Assembly (NCBI GenBank): GCA_021770755.1
Contig: JAETQI010000014.1
Coordinates: 1-64,000, forward strand
Reading direction: 5' to 3'
DNA: 64,000 nt
DNA from: Lachnospiraceae bacterium
Lineage (GTDB): Bacteria > Bacillota > Clostridia > Lachnospirales > Lachnospiraceae
The translations under genes were made by a program, and so were the position numbers. Shown in pieces: positions 17,149 to 25,509 of this stretch (the stretch's first letter is position 1; the number at the start of each line of letters is the position of its first letter). Under the pieces are notes generated by a model. The model did no database searches. It was not told the origin of the DNA and worked only from the letters and a program-made list of their open reading frames with translations.

Positions 17149-19185
17149 ATGGAAAATAAAATGACAGAAAAAAGAGAAAGGGCGGTGGTCAGGCGTCTTC
17201 CGGCGGCGCCGCTGATCACCTGCGATCCCTATTTCAGCGTGTGGTCAGGAAGCGACAGCCTGTACGGATCAGATACCATGCACTGGACGGGAAAGAGAAA
17301 ACGGATCACAGGGACTGCCGAGATCGACGGAACAAAATATCGCTTTATGGGTACGGGAAAGGCCGTGCCCATGGAGCAGACGCAGACCGGGGTGACGGCA
17401 TTTTTCACCAGGTATTGTTTTGAGGCGGCAGGAGTGGGGCTGACTGTCACTTTCTGGACGCCCCTGCTTCTGGACGATCTCGACGTGCTTTCCAGACCGT
17501 GTTCCTATCTGGACATGGAGACATGCTCCCTGGACGGGGAAAAGCATCAGGTGGAAGTCTGCTGGGAATTTGCAGGGGAGCTGTGCTGCGACCGCGGGCA
17601 GACGGAAAAAATCGGAGGCGGAAGCTATGAGCTGGAGGGGGTGCAGACTGCGTGGCTTGGGCTGCGGGAACAAAATCCCCTGGGACACAGCGGCGACAGC
17701 ATTACCATTGACTGGGGATACCTCTATCTGGCTGTTGAGGAAAGGGCGGACGGGGAAGTGTTTTATTGTCAGGAGAGGCGCTGTCTTTGTGCTGATTTCC
17801 GTTTTTATCCGGAAAGGGACAGATGCGAAGCGGCGTCCCTGGTGGCAGCGTATGATGATATCGCCTCCATCTGCTATTTTGGCAGAATGCTTCCCGGATA
17901 CTGGGCCAGGAACGGAAAAAATATTCAGACTGCCATCGCGGAAGCCATCCGGGAGCGCAGCGCTTTGAAAGCGCGGTGTGAAGCGTTTGAGCAGGAACTG
18001 GAGGAGGAAACCAGGGCGTTTGGGGAGGCGTACACGAAGATCTGCCACGCGGCGTATCGCCAGTCGATCGCGGCGCACAAGCTGATCGCGGATGAGAAGG
18101 GCGATGCGGTATTTATCTCCAAAGAGTGCCATTCCAACGGCTGCGCCGCCACTGTGGATGTGACGTATCCCTCCACGCCGCTGTTTCTGGTATATAACCC
18201 GGAGCTGGTGCGGGCGATGCTGCGCCCGGTGCTGCGGTTTGCTAAGATGCCGGTATGGGGATATGACTTTGCGCCGCATGATGCAGGGCGTTATCCGTAT
18301 GTGACAGGGCAGGTCTATGGGCTGCGGGCCTATCAGCGCGCCGCGCAGGCTTTGGACGGCGGGGAAGAGACAGGATATGTCTATCCGATGTTTTATCAGA
18401 TGCCGGAGAGCGCGGGGCTGTACCAGCTTGCGTATCAGATGCCCGTGGAGGAGAGCGGCAACCTGCTCATTCTCGCAGCACAGATGGCGCGGTGGGATCC
18501 CCAGGGAGAGCAGGACAGCCTGCGGGAGAATCTGCCGCTGTATGAGAAGTGGGTGAAATATCTCCTCAAATATGGCAGCGATCCTGGGGAGCAGCTTTGT
18601 ACGGATGACTTCGCGGGACATATGGCGCACAATGTAAACCTTGCCATAAAAGCGATCATGGGGATCGAGGCGTATTCTGTCCTGATGGGAGCGGCGGGAA
18701 GGAATGAGGAGGCCGTCTGTTATCATGAGAAAGCGGTGGAGATGGCAAAGGATGTGTATGGCAGAGCCTGCACGTGCGATCATACGAAGCTGACCTTTGA
18801 CGGAAGCGAGGAGAGCTGGAGCCTGAAATACAACGCTGTGTGGGATCTGGTCTTTGAATCCGGTCTCTGGGATGAGGAGTTCTACGCGAAGGAATCAGCG
18901 TATTACAGGGAGAAATGCAATCCGTATGGAGTGCCGCTGGATTCCAGGGAGGATTACACGAAGAGCGACTGGCTGATGTGGGCGGCGGCGATGGATCCCG
19001 AAGGGCAGAATGTGGAAAAGTTTGCCCGGTGTATATTGGATTTTCTGGAGAGCAGTCCGGACAGGGTGCCGTTTTCTGACTGGTATCAGACCGTGAGCGG
19101 CAGGCAGCAGGGCTTTCAGAACCGCACCGTGCAGGGCGGGATCTTTATGCCGCTGTTCTTGCGGATGGCCGTTACGGAAAACTGA
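17149..19185 (+). CDS. GtaA/glutaminase-family protein (DUF4964/DUF5127/DUF4965/DUF1793 type)
   Basis: The 678-residue protein begins MENKMTEKRERAVVRRLP. An N-terminal segment PLITCDPYFSVWSGSDSLYG is followed by a beta-rich domain and an all-alpha toroid-like half with WDLVFESGLWDEEFY and WLMWAAAMD. The order fits the family named after the fungal secreted glutaminase GtaA. This copy has no signal peptide, and in gut Clostridia such genes sit in glycan loci, so a glycosidase-like or deglycosylating role is at least as likely as glutamine hydrolysis. GGGAAAGGAAAG precedes the ATG, 19 bases after the mannosidase stop. It is probably the last gene of the transporter-mannosidase operon. Confidence 0.75.
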   Translation: MENKMTEKRERAVVRRLPAAPLITCDPYFSVWSGSDSLYGSDTMHWTGKRKRITGTAEIDGTKYRFMGTGKAVPMEQTQTGVTAFFTRYCFEAAGVGLTVTFWTPLLLDDLDVLSRPCSYLDMETCSLDGEKHQVEVCWEFAGELCCDRGQTEKIGGGSYELEGVQTAWLGLREQNPLGHSGDSITIDWGYLYLAVEERADGEVFYCQERRCLCADFRFYPERDRCEAASLVAAYDDIASICYFGRMLPGYWARNGKNIQTAIAEAIRERSALKARCEAFEQELEEETRAFGEAYTKICHAAYRQSIAAHKLIADEKGDAVFISKECHSNGCAATVDVTYPSTPLFLVYNPELVRAMLRPVLRFAKMPVWGYDFAPHDAGRYPYVTGQVYGLRAYQRAAQALDGGEETGYVYPMFYQMPESAGLYQLAYQMPVEESGNLLILAAQMARWDPQGEQDSLRENLPLYEKWVKYLLKYGSDPGEQLCTDDFAGHMAHNVNLAIKAIMGIEAYSVLMGAAGRNEEAVCYHEKAVEMAKDVYGRACTCDHTKLTFDGSEESWSLKYNAVWDLVFESGLWDEEFYAKESAYYREKCNPYGVPLDSREDYTKSDWLMWAAAMDPEGQNVEKFARCILDFLESSPDRVPFSDWYQTVSGRQQGFQNRTVQGGIFMPLFLRMAVTEN

Positions 19186-19271
19186 TACATTGACAAGGCA
19201 GACCATGTTAAAAAGGATTGAAATTAACAGCAAAGAGGGGGGTTCCGAATAAGATAATACGACACAAAAAA

Positions 19272-19342
19272 AGCAGGATACGGGAGTCGAACCCGCCTCC
19301 TCGGCTTGGGAAGCCGATGTACTACCGATGTACTAATCCTGC
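19272..19342 (-). tRNA. tRNA-Gly (TCC)
   Basis: Read on the minus strand, the acceptor arms GCAGGAT and ATCCTGC pair. The anticodon stem-loop is TCGGC-TTCCCAA-GCCGA with anticodon TCC, and the T-arm contains GGTTCGACTCC. The discriminator is U, as usual for tRNA-Gly, and CCA is not encoded. A T-run follows directly on the minus strand and should terminate transcription. The flanking bases (19186-19539) otherwise hold no supported gene. Confidence 0.95.
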
Positions 19343-19539
19343 AAACATGATTAGTATACCACCAAAAAGCAGAAGAATCAACCCCAAAATTAAAAAAACT
19401 ATAAAATTCTGGGAAGAAAAAGAAATAAATTCGTTAATATGTCAGCTATACTTTTCCTGCAAATCAGTCTATACTATAATATATACAGAAACAGGCAGCG
19501 GTCAGTTTTCATACTGCTGTATAAAGGAAGTGAAAGCTT

Positions 19540-19800
19540 ATGGCAGAGAAGAAACAGGGGCGGGAGAACGCTTTTGCAGAAACATACGATGAAGCGGTAA
19601 AAAAGGTGATCGAGAAAACCTTCTTAAAACAGGGCATCTCCTATCTGATCAAGGTAGACAAGGTGCGGGAGATGAAAAAAGGTCATCTGGAGAGTCGGAT
19701 GAAGTATTCTTTCCATATTAACAGGCTCCAGATCGAGGAGGCAAGGGCAGCATTGACCATGCAGGATCTGGCTGAGGGCAGTGTCCGTTATCTGATATGA
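19540..19800 (+). CDS. conserved-looking hypothetical protein, 86 residues
   Basis: This is a small charged protein (MAEKKQGRENAFAETYDEAV...) with predicted helices, no membrane segment and no known motif. AAGGAAG lies about nine bases before the ATG and the codon use resembles its neighbours, which supports a real gene. It precedes another small protein gene and carAB. I do not recognise its family. Confidence 0.6.
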   Translation: MAEKKQGRENAFAETYDEAVKKVIEKTFLKQGISYLIKVDKVREMKKGHLESRMKYSFHINRLQIEEARAALTMQDLAEGSVRYLI

Positions 19801-19893
19801 TACATATGACAAAAGTGTCACGCTGTGTGATGCTTTTTTACTGTATCTTTAAAAGATCAAAAAAATGAAAACAGGATAAGGAGATAAGATCGT

Positions 19894-20121
19894 ATGATGG
19901 ATTTTTCGGCAATCATGAAGTTTAAGGGCGCATGGGATACATTTACCAGAAATCACCCCAAGTTTGTGCCGTTCATGCAGGCGGTAGGGCGCGAGGCGGT
20001 GGCGGACGGCACGATCATCGAGGTGAAGGTCACAAGCCCGGATGGCAGGGAGTACAACACAAACATGAAGATCACGCAGAGTGACCTTGACTTGTTTGCA
20101 CAATTAAAAGGGATGATATGA
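19894..20121 (+). CDS. conserved-looking hypothetical protein, 75 residues
   Basis: The protein has a helical N-terminus (MMDFSAIMKFKGAWDTFTRNHPKFVPFMQAV) followed by a short beta-like part (EVKVTSPDGREYNTNMKI). No membrane segment or metal site is seen. A GGATAAGGAG site precedes the ATG. The compact fold pattern and normal codon use suggest a genuine protein; the function is unknown. Confidence 0.65.
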   Translation: MMDFSAIMKFKGAWDTFTRNHPKFVPFMQAVGREAVADGTIIEVKVTSPDGREYNTNMKITQSDLDLFAQLKGMI

Positions 20122-20126
20122 ATTTC

Positions 20127-20155
20127 TTGAATGGCATAATTTCTTGTGATATAAT
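20127..20155 (+). promoter_or_regulatory. predicted sigma-A promoter for carAB
   Basis: TTGAAT (20127-20132), a 17-base spacer and TATAAT (20150-20155) lie about 57 bases upstream of the carA start. A short GGGCATG/CATGCTCC hairpin in the leader near 20168-20192 is noted, but no PyrR or T-box element is recognisable. Confidence 0.65.
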
Positions 20156-20211
20156 GAAGCGATTATCGGGGCATGCTTCACACATGCTCCGGGGAAAGCA
20201 CAGGTGATGAG

Positions 20212-21414
20212 ATGAAGGCGTATTTGATATTGGAAGACGGCACCGTATTTGAGGGCACTCAGATCGGCGCCGACAGGGAGATTATCAGTGAGATCGTATT
20301 TAACACTTCTATGGCAGGATACCTCGAAGTGCTCACGGACCCGTCCTATGCAGGACAGGCGGTGTGCATGACATATCCGCTGATCGGAAATTATGGCATC
20401 TGCAAAGATGATATGGAGTCCGGGAGACCCTGGCCCGATGGGTTCATCGTCAGGGAGTTGTCCAGAAATTTCAGCAATTTCAGGGCAGATTTCTCCATTC
20501 AGCAGTTTTTGCAGGAACATGATGTGCCAGGCATTGCAGGGATCGACACCAGGGCGCTGACAAAGATCCTGCGCGAGAAGGGTACGATGAACGGTATGAT
20601 CACGACAGACGGACAGTACCGCCTTGATGATGTGATTCCCAGATTAAAAGCGTACACGACCGGTAAGGTGGTTGAAAAAGTTACCTGTAAAGAGAAATAT
20701 GAGATAAAGGGCACCAGGGATCTGTCAGAAAACGGCGCTTTATCCGGGAGTGCGAAGTTTGTGGCGGCGGACTATGAAGCTGGAGCGCGAGAGAAGAAGC
20801 CGTCCCTTGTCAGAAAATTAAATGGTGCAGGCAGACGGGTAGCGCTCCTTGATCTTGGCATGAAAGACAATATTGCCTATTCTCTAAAGATCAGGGGCTG
20901 TGATGTCACTGTCTATCCGGCGAAAGCGCCGGCATCGGAGATCATTGCGTCAGCACCGGACGGCATCATGCTTTCCAACGGGCCGGGGGACCCGAAGGAG
21001 TGCACGGAGATCATCGTTGAGATCCGGAAACTCTATGATACGGACATTCCGATCTTTGCGATCTGTCTGGGGCATCAGCTCATGGCGCTCGCGACGGGAG
21101 CCGATACCTACAAGATGAAATACGGACACCGGGGCGGCAACCACCCGGTCAAAGATCTCGCCACCGGGAGGGTCTACATCTCCTCCCAGAATCACGGTTA
21201 TGTGGTCGACACGGAAAAGCTGGATCCCAGGGTTGCGGTGCCTGCCTTCATCAATGTCAATGACGGCACGAACGAGGGGCTGGAATACACGGGAAAGAAC
21301 ATTTTCACCGTCCAGTTCCACCCGGAAGCGTGCTGCGGCCCGCAGGATTCCGGTTATCTGTTTGACAGATTCATTGACATGATGAACGGTGTGAAGATGG
21401 AGGTGACGAGATAA
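20212..21414 (+). CDS. carA: carbamoyl-phosphate synthase small (glutaminase) subunit
   Basis: The 400-residue subunit hydrolyses glutamine and passes ammonia to CarB for carbamoyl phosphate, the precursor of pyrimidines and arginine. The N-terminal CarA domain (MKAYLILEDGTVFEG) is followed by a class I amidotransferase domain with the nucleophile in FAICLGHQLMALA and the catalytic His/Glu in FTVQFHPEA. The ATG at 20212 has AGGTGATGAG ahead; an in-frame ATG at 20173 lies earlier and lacks a site. The stop shares its last base with the carB ATG, so the subunits are translationally coupled. Confidence 0.97.
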   Translation: MKAYLILEDGTVFEGTQIGADREIISEIVFNTSMAGYLEVLTDPSYAGQAVCMTYPLIGNYGICKDDMESGRPWPDGFIVRELSRNFSNFRADFSIQQFLQEHDVPGIAGIDTRALTKILREKGTMNGMITTDGQYRLDDVIPRLKAYTTGKVVEKVTCKEKYEIKGTRDLSENGALSGSAKFVAADYEAGAREKKPSLVRKLNGAGRRVALLDLGMKDNIAYSLKIRGCDVTVYPAKAPASEIIASAPDGIMLSNGPGDPKECTEIIVEIRKLYDTDIPIFAICLGHQLMALATGADTYKMKYGHRGGNHPVKDLATGRVYISSQNHGYVVDTEKLDPRVAVPAFINVNDGTNEGLEYTGKNIFTVQFHPEACCGPQDSGYLFDRFIDMMNGVKMEVTR

Positions 21415-24400
21415 TGCCAAAGAATCCAGATGTAAAAAAAGTGATGGTGATCGGCTCGGGCCCGATCGTTATCGGACAGGCGGCGGAGTTTGACTATGCA
21501 GGCACACAGGCGTGCCGTTCTCTGAAAGAGGAGGGGCTTGAAGTCGTGCTGGTGAACTCGAATCCGGCGACCATCATGACGGACAGGGATATCGCAGACA
21601 AGGTCTATATCGAACCGCTGACGGTGAAGGTCCTGGAACAGATCATCGAGAAGGAGGCGCCCGATTCCATTCTGCCGACGCTGGGAGGACAGGCGGGGCT
21701 GAACCTTGGTATGGAACTCGAGGAGAGCGGGTTCCTCGCTGCCCACAATGTGAAGCTTCTGGGGACGACGGCCGCAACGATCCGAAAGGCGGAGGACCGA
21801 CAGGAGTTTAAGGACACCATGGAAAAGATCGGGGAGCCCTGTGCGGCGTCCCTCGTCGTGGAGAATGTCGAGGACGGCGTGGCGTTCACGAACACGATCG
21901 GGTATCCGGTGGTGCTGCGGCCGGCGTACACCCTCGGCGGCAGCGGCGGCGGCATCGCCCACAACCAGCTTGAGCTGGAGGAGATCCTCGAAAACGGACT
22001 GCGCCTGTCGCGTGTGGGACAGGTTCTTGTCGAGCGCTGTATCGCGGGCTGGAAGGAGATCGAGTACGAGGTGATGCGCGACAGCGCCGGCAACTGCATC
22101 ACGGTATGTAATATGGAGAACATCGATCCGGTCGGCGTGCACACCGGGGACAGCATCGTCGTGGCGCCCTCGCAGACGCTGAGCGACAAAGAGTACCAGA
22201 TGCTGCGGACATCGGCGCTGAACATCATCTCGGAATTAAATATCACGGGCGGCTGCAATGTCCAGTTTGCGCTGCATCCGACAAGCTTTGAGTACTGTGT
22301 CATCGAGGTGAATCCGCGCGTGAGCCGCTCTTCTGCGCTGGCTTCCAAGGCGACGGGGTATCCGATCGCGAAGGTCGCGGCAAAGATCGCGCTCGGCTAC
22401 ACGCTGGACGAGATCAGGAATGCCATCACTGGAAAAACCTATGCAAGCTTTGAGCCGGCGCTGGACTACTGTGTCGTGAAGATGCCCCGGCTTCCGTTTG
22501 ACAAGTTCATCACGGCAAAGCGGACGCTCACTACGCAGATGAAAGCGACCGGTGAGGTCATGAGCATCTGCACGAACTTTGAAGGCGCGCTGATGAAGGC
22601 GATCCGATCGCTGGAGCAGCATGTGGACTGCCTCAGAAGCTATGATTTCTCCGCGCTTGACAGGGAGGCGCTGCTGAGGCGGCTGGAGAAGGTCGATGAC
22701 CAGCGGATCTATGTGATCGCGGAGGCGCTCAGAAAGGGGATCAGTCAGGACGCCATCTATGACATCACGAGGATCGACCGGTGGTTCATCGACAAGATCG
22801 CCATTCTTGTGGAGATGGAACATGCACTGGAGACGCAGCCGCTCACACTGGAGCTCTTAAAAGAGGCGAAGCGGCTGGAATTTCCTGACAGCGTGATCGC
22901 GCGGCTCGCCGGTATCGAGGAGACGGCAGTGAAGCAGATGCGCTATGCGGGCCATGTGACTGCGGCATTTAAGATGGTGGATACCTGTGCGGCAGAGTTC
23001 GAGGCGAGCACGCCGTACTATTATTCATGTTACGACGGCGTCAATGAGGCTGTGGAGACGAACCCGCCGAAAAAGGTGCTGGTGCTCGGCTCGGGACCGA
23101 TCCGCATCGGGCAGGGGATCGAGTTTGACTACTGCTCGGTACATGCGACATGGGCGTTTTCGAAGGCAGGATATGAGACGATCATCATCAACAACAATCC
23201 GGAGACGGTGAGCACGGACTTTGACATCGCGGACAAGCTCTACTTCGAGCCGCTCACGCCGGAGGACGTGGAGAATATCGTCAATATCGAGAAGCCTGAC
23301 GGGGCGGTCGTGCAGTTTGGCGGACAGACTGCGATCAAGCTCACGGAGAGCCTGATGAAGATGGGCGTGCCGATCCTCGGGACGAAGGCGGAGGACGTCG
23401 ACGCCGCGGAGGACCGGGAACTCTTTGACAGGATCCTTGAGGAGACACAGATCCCGCGCGCGGCGGGCGGCACGGTCTACACGGCGGAGGAGGCAAAGGA
23501 GGTCGCAAACCGTCTGGGGTATCCGGTGCTCGTCAGACCGTCGTATGTACTTGGCGGGCAGGGCATGCAGATCGCCATCTCCGACGAGGAGATCGAGGAA
23601 TTCATGGAGATCATCAACCGCATCGCGCAGGATCACCCGATCCTAGTCGACAAGTACCTGCAGGGCAAGGAACTGGAGGTGGACGCGGTCTGTGACGGCA
23701 CGGATATCCTGATCCCGGGGATCATGGAACATATAGAGAGAACGGGAGTTCACTCCGGCGACTCGATCTCTGTCTATCCGGCACACACGATCAGCGGCAC
23801 GGTGAAGGAGACGATCGCGGAGTACACGAGGCGGCTCGCGAAGGCGCTGCATGTGAAAGGGCTGATCAACATTCAGTTCATCGCTGTCGGGGAGGAAGTG
23901 TTTGTGATCGAGGTGAATCCCCGCTCTTCGAGGACAGTTCCCTACATCAGCAAGGTTACGGGGATCCCGATCGTGGATCTTGCCACGGAGGTCATTATCG
24001 GAAAGACGATCCGGGAGCTTGGGTACGAGCCGGGACTTCAGAAAGAGGCAGATTATGTCGCGGTCAAGATGCCTGTGTTCTCCTTCGAGAAGATCAGGGG
24101 CGCCGAGATCAGCCTCGGACCGGAGATGAAGTCCACAGGAGAGTGCCTTGGCATCGCAAAGACCTTTAACGAAGCGCTGTACAAGGCGTTTCTCGGAGCC
24201 GGCATCGATCTGCCAAAGCATAAGCGCATGATCATCACCGTGAAGGACGCGGACAAGGGCGAGGCGATCGAGATCGGAAGGCGTTTTGAGGCGCTCGGCT
24301 ACACGATCTACGCGACGCGCAGTACGGCAAAGGCACTGAATGACGCGGGCGTCAAGGCAAAGAAAGTCAATAAGATCCAGCAGGAATCACCGACCGTCAT

Positions 24401-24611
24401 GGATCTGATCCTCGGTCACAAGATCGACCTCGTGATCGACACGCCGACACAGGGGCGCGACAAATCGAGAGACGGATTCCTGATCCGGAGAGTGTCGATC
24501 GAGACCGGTGTCAACTGCATCACGGCGCTGGATACGGCAAAGGCGCTGGCGACAAGCCTTGAGAGCAAGAATGACAATCCGCTGACGCTGGTGAACATCG
24601 CAGAGCTGTGA
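21414..24611 (+). CDS. carB: carbamoyl-phosphate synthase large subunit
   Basis: The 1065-residue synthetase has two homologous ATP-grasp halves. The first starts VMVIGSGPIVIGQAAEFDYAG and the second VLVLGSGPIRIGQGIEFDY (about residue 555). It ends in an MGS-like allosteric domain (about residues 935-1065). It catalyses ATP-dependent formation of carbamoyl phosphate from bicarbonate and the ammonia delivered by CarA. The length is standard. It overlaps the carA stop by one base. Confidence 0.98.
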   Translation: MPKNPDVKKVMVIGSGPIVIGQAAEFDYAGTQACRSLKEEGLEVVLVNSNPATIMTDRDIADKVYIEPLTVKVLEQIIEKEAPDSILPTLGGQAGLNLGMELEESGFLAAHNVKLLGTTAATIRKAEDRQEFKDTMEKIGEPCAASLVVENVEDGVAFTNTIGYPVVLRPAYTLGGSGGGIAHNQLELEEILENGLRLSRVGQVLVERCIAGWKEIEYEVMRDSAGNCITVCNMENIDPVGVHTGDSIVVAPSQTLSDKEYQMLRTSALNIISELNITGGCNVQFALHPTSFEYCVIEVNPRVSRSSALASKATGYPIAKVAAKIALGYTLDEIRNAITGKTYASFEPALDYCVVKMPRLPFDKFITAKRTLTTQMKATGEVMSICTNFEGALMKAIRSLEQHVDCLRSYDFSALDREALLRRLEKVDDQRIYVIAEALRKGISQDAIYDITRIDRWFIDKIAILVEMEHALETQPLTLELLKEAKRLEFPDSVIARLAGIEETAVKQMRYAGHVTAAFKMVDTCAAEFEASTPYYYSCYDGVNEAVETNPPKKVLVLGSGPIRIGQGIEFDYCSVHATWAFSKAGYETIIINNNPETVSTDFDIADKLYFEPLTPEDVENIVNIEKPDGAVVQFGGQTAIKLTESLMKMGVPILGTKAEDVDAAEDRELFDRILEETQIPRAAGGTVYTAEEAKEVANRLGYPVLVRPSYVLGGQGMQIAISDEEIEEFMEIINRIAQDHPILVDKYLQGKELEVDAVCDGTDILIPGIMEHIERTGVHSGDSISVYPAHTISGTVKETIAEYTRRLAKALHVKGLINIQFIAVGEEVFVIEVNPRSSRTVPYISKVTGIPIVDLATEVIIGKTIRELGYEPGLQKEADYVAVKMPVFSFEKIRGAEISLGPEMKSTGECLGIAKTFNEALYKAFLGAGIDLPKHKRMIITVKDADKGEAIEIGRRFEALGYTIYATRSTAKALNDAGVKAKKVNKIQQESPTVMDLILGHKIDLVIDTPTQGRDKSRDGFLIRRVSIETGVNCITALDTAKALATSLESKNDNPLTLVNIAEL

Positions 24612-24769
24612 TGTGCGGCGGGGGCTTTTCCTGTGTCGTGCATGGCGGGGCGACAGGGAAGTCGCTGGATCCGAAATAGAAAGGGTGTCAGGTGATGGCA
24701 CTTTTTCTATTACTATGCACAATGGCGCGCGATTATTAAGGACTGCAAAACAGGAGTATTGAGAGGGCA
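24612..24769. other. carB-queH gap with weak repeat-like sequence
   Basis: No gene is seen. The stretch around 24640-24665 (CATGGCGGGG followed by a short CGACAGGGAAGTCG palindrome) vaguely resembles the GC-rich element at 38953-39040; the match is too short to claim. Confidence 0.25.
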
Positions 24770-25429
24770 ATGGAAGCACAAAGATCATCAAACGCAAGAA
24801 ATTATCAAAAAGAACTGGACAGGATCCTCGGGCAACTGACAGCGCCGCCGCGCCTTATGCTGCATAGCTGCTGCGCGCCGTGCAGCAGTTATGTGCTCGA
24901 GTATCTGCGGCGGTATTTTGAGATCACGGTGTTTTATTATAATCCGAATATCTCGATGGAGGCAGAGTACCGGAAGCGTGTCGCGGAACAGAAGCGCCTG
25001 ATCGCAGCCTATAACGAAATGGCTGACAGCGGATACCCGATTGCAGTCGTGGAGGGCGATTATGAGCCGGAGGCTTTTTATGCGGCTGCGAAGGGGCTGG
25101 AACAGTGCCCGGAGGGCGGAGAGCGCTGTTTTGCTTGCTATGCGCTCAGGCTCAGAAAGACGGCGGAGCTTGCAAGGCAGTCGGGACAGGACTATTTTGC
25201 GACGACACTGACGATCAGCCCGCTGAAAAATGCGGCAAAACTAAATGAGATCGGGGAGCGTCTGGCGGAGGAATACCAGGTTCCCTGGCTGCCGTCCGAT
25301 TTCAAGAAGAAGAACGGTTATAAGCGCTCGATCGAACTGTCGGCGGAGTATGGACTGTACAGGCAGAATTACTGCGGGTGCGTGTATAGTGTGAAAAGAT
25401 TTTCTAAGCGGCCCAAAGACGCCCGCTAA
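24770..25429 (+). CDS. queH: epoxyqueuosine reductase QueH
   Basis: The 219-residue enzyme catalyses the last step of queuosine tRNA modification, reducing epoxyqueuosine to queuosine, as the non-cobalamin alternative to QueG. Family marks are the N-terminal double-cysteine motif HSCCAPCSSYVLEYL (about residues 33-47), a further pair in RCFACYALRL (about 123-132), and the C-terminal YRQNYCGCVYS with more cysteines that bind the iron-sulfur and additional iron site. The 3' end of the gene is embedded in a long hairpin at 25389-25448 that includes the stop codon. Confidence 0.92.
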   Translation: MEAQRSSNARNYQKELDRILGQLTAPPRLMLHSCCAPCSSYVLEYLRRYFEITVFYYNPNISMEAEYRKRVAEQKRLIAAYNEMADSGYPIAVVEGDYEPEAFYAAAKGLEQCPEGGERCFACYALRLRKTAELARQSGQDYFATTLTISPLKNAAKLNEIGERLAEEYQVPWLPSDFKKKNGYKRSIELSAEYGLYRQNYCGCVYSVKRFSKRPKDAR

Positions 25430-25474
25430 GAAAATCTAAGTTTCACACCGAAGAACGCAAGAGCAGCGTTCTTC
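25389..25474 (+). repeat. composite hairpin element at the queH 3' end
   Basis: Two hairpins lie in tandem. The first pairs 25389-25411 with 25423-25448 (a three-base bulge and one mismatch) and spans the queH stop. The second has perfect 9-bp arms GAAGAACGC (25450-25458) and GCGTTCTTC (25466-25474). The junction CTAAGTTTC and the second hairpin recur downstream of glgA at 38806-38945. It may double as a terminator, although no T-run follows. Confidence 0.65.
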
Positions 25475-25509
25475 ACGGATATATGTTGGAAAGATATATG
25501 GAGGTTACA

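Noticed and set aside
17269-18783. Long open frame on the minus strand (504 codons)
   Set aside because: It lies wholly antisense to the GtaA-family gene, has no recognisable domain, and reflects the GC-rich codon pattern of the real gene.
19218-19592. Open frame of 124 codons on the plus strand
   Set aside because: It runs through the antisense of tRNA-Gly and the start of the 86-residue gene, so it is not a gene.
20127-20211. Riboswitch, T-box or PyrR attenuator ahead of carA
   Set aside because: The leader is under 60 bases with only a short hairpin and no terminator or anticodon-specifier structure.
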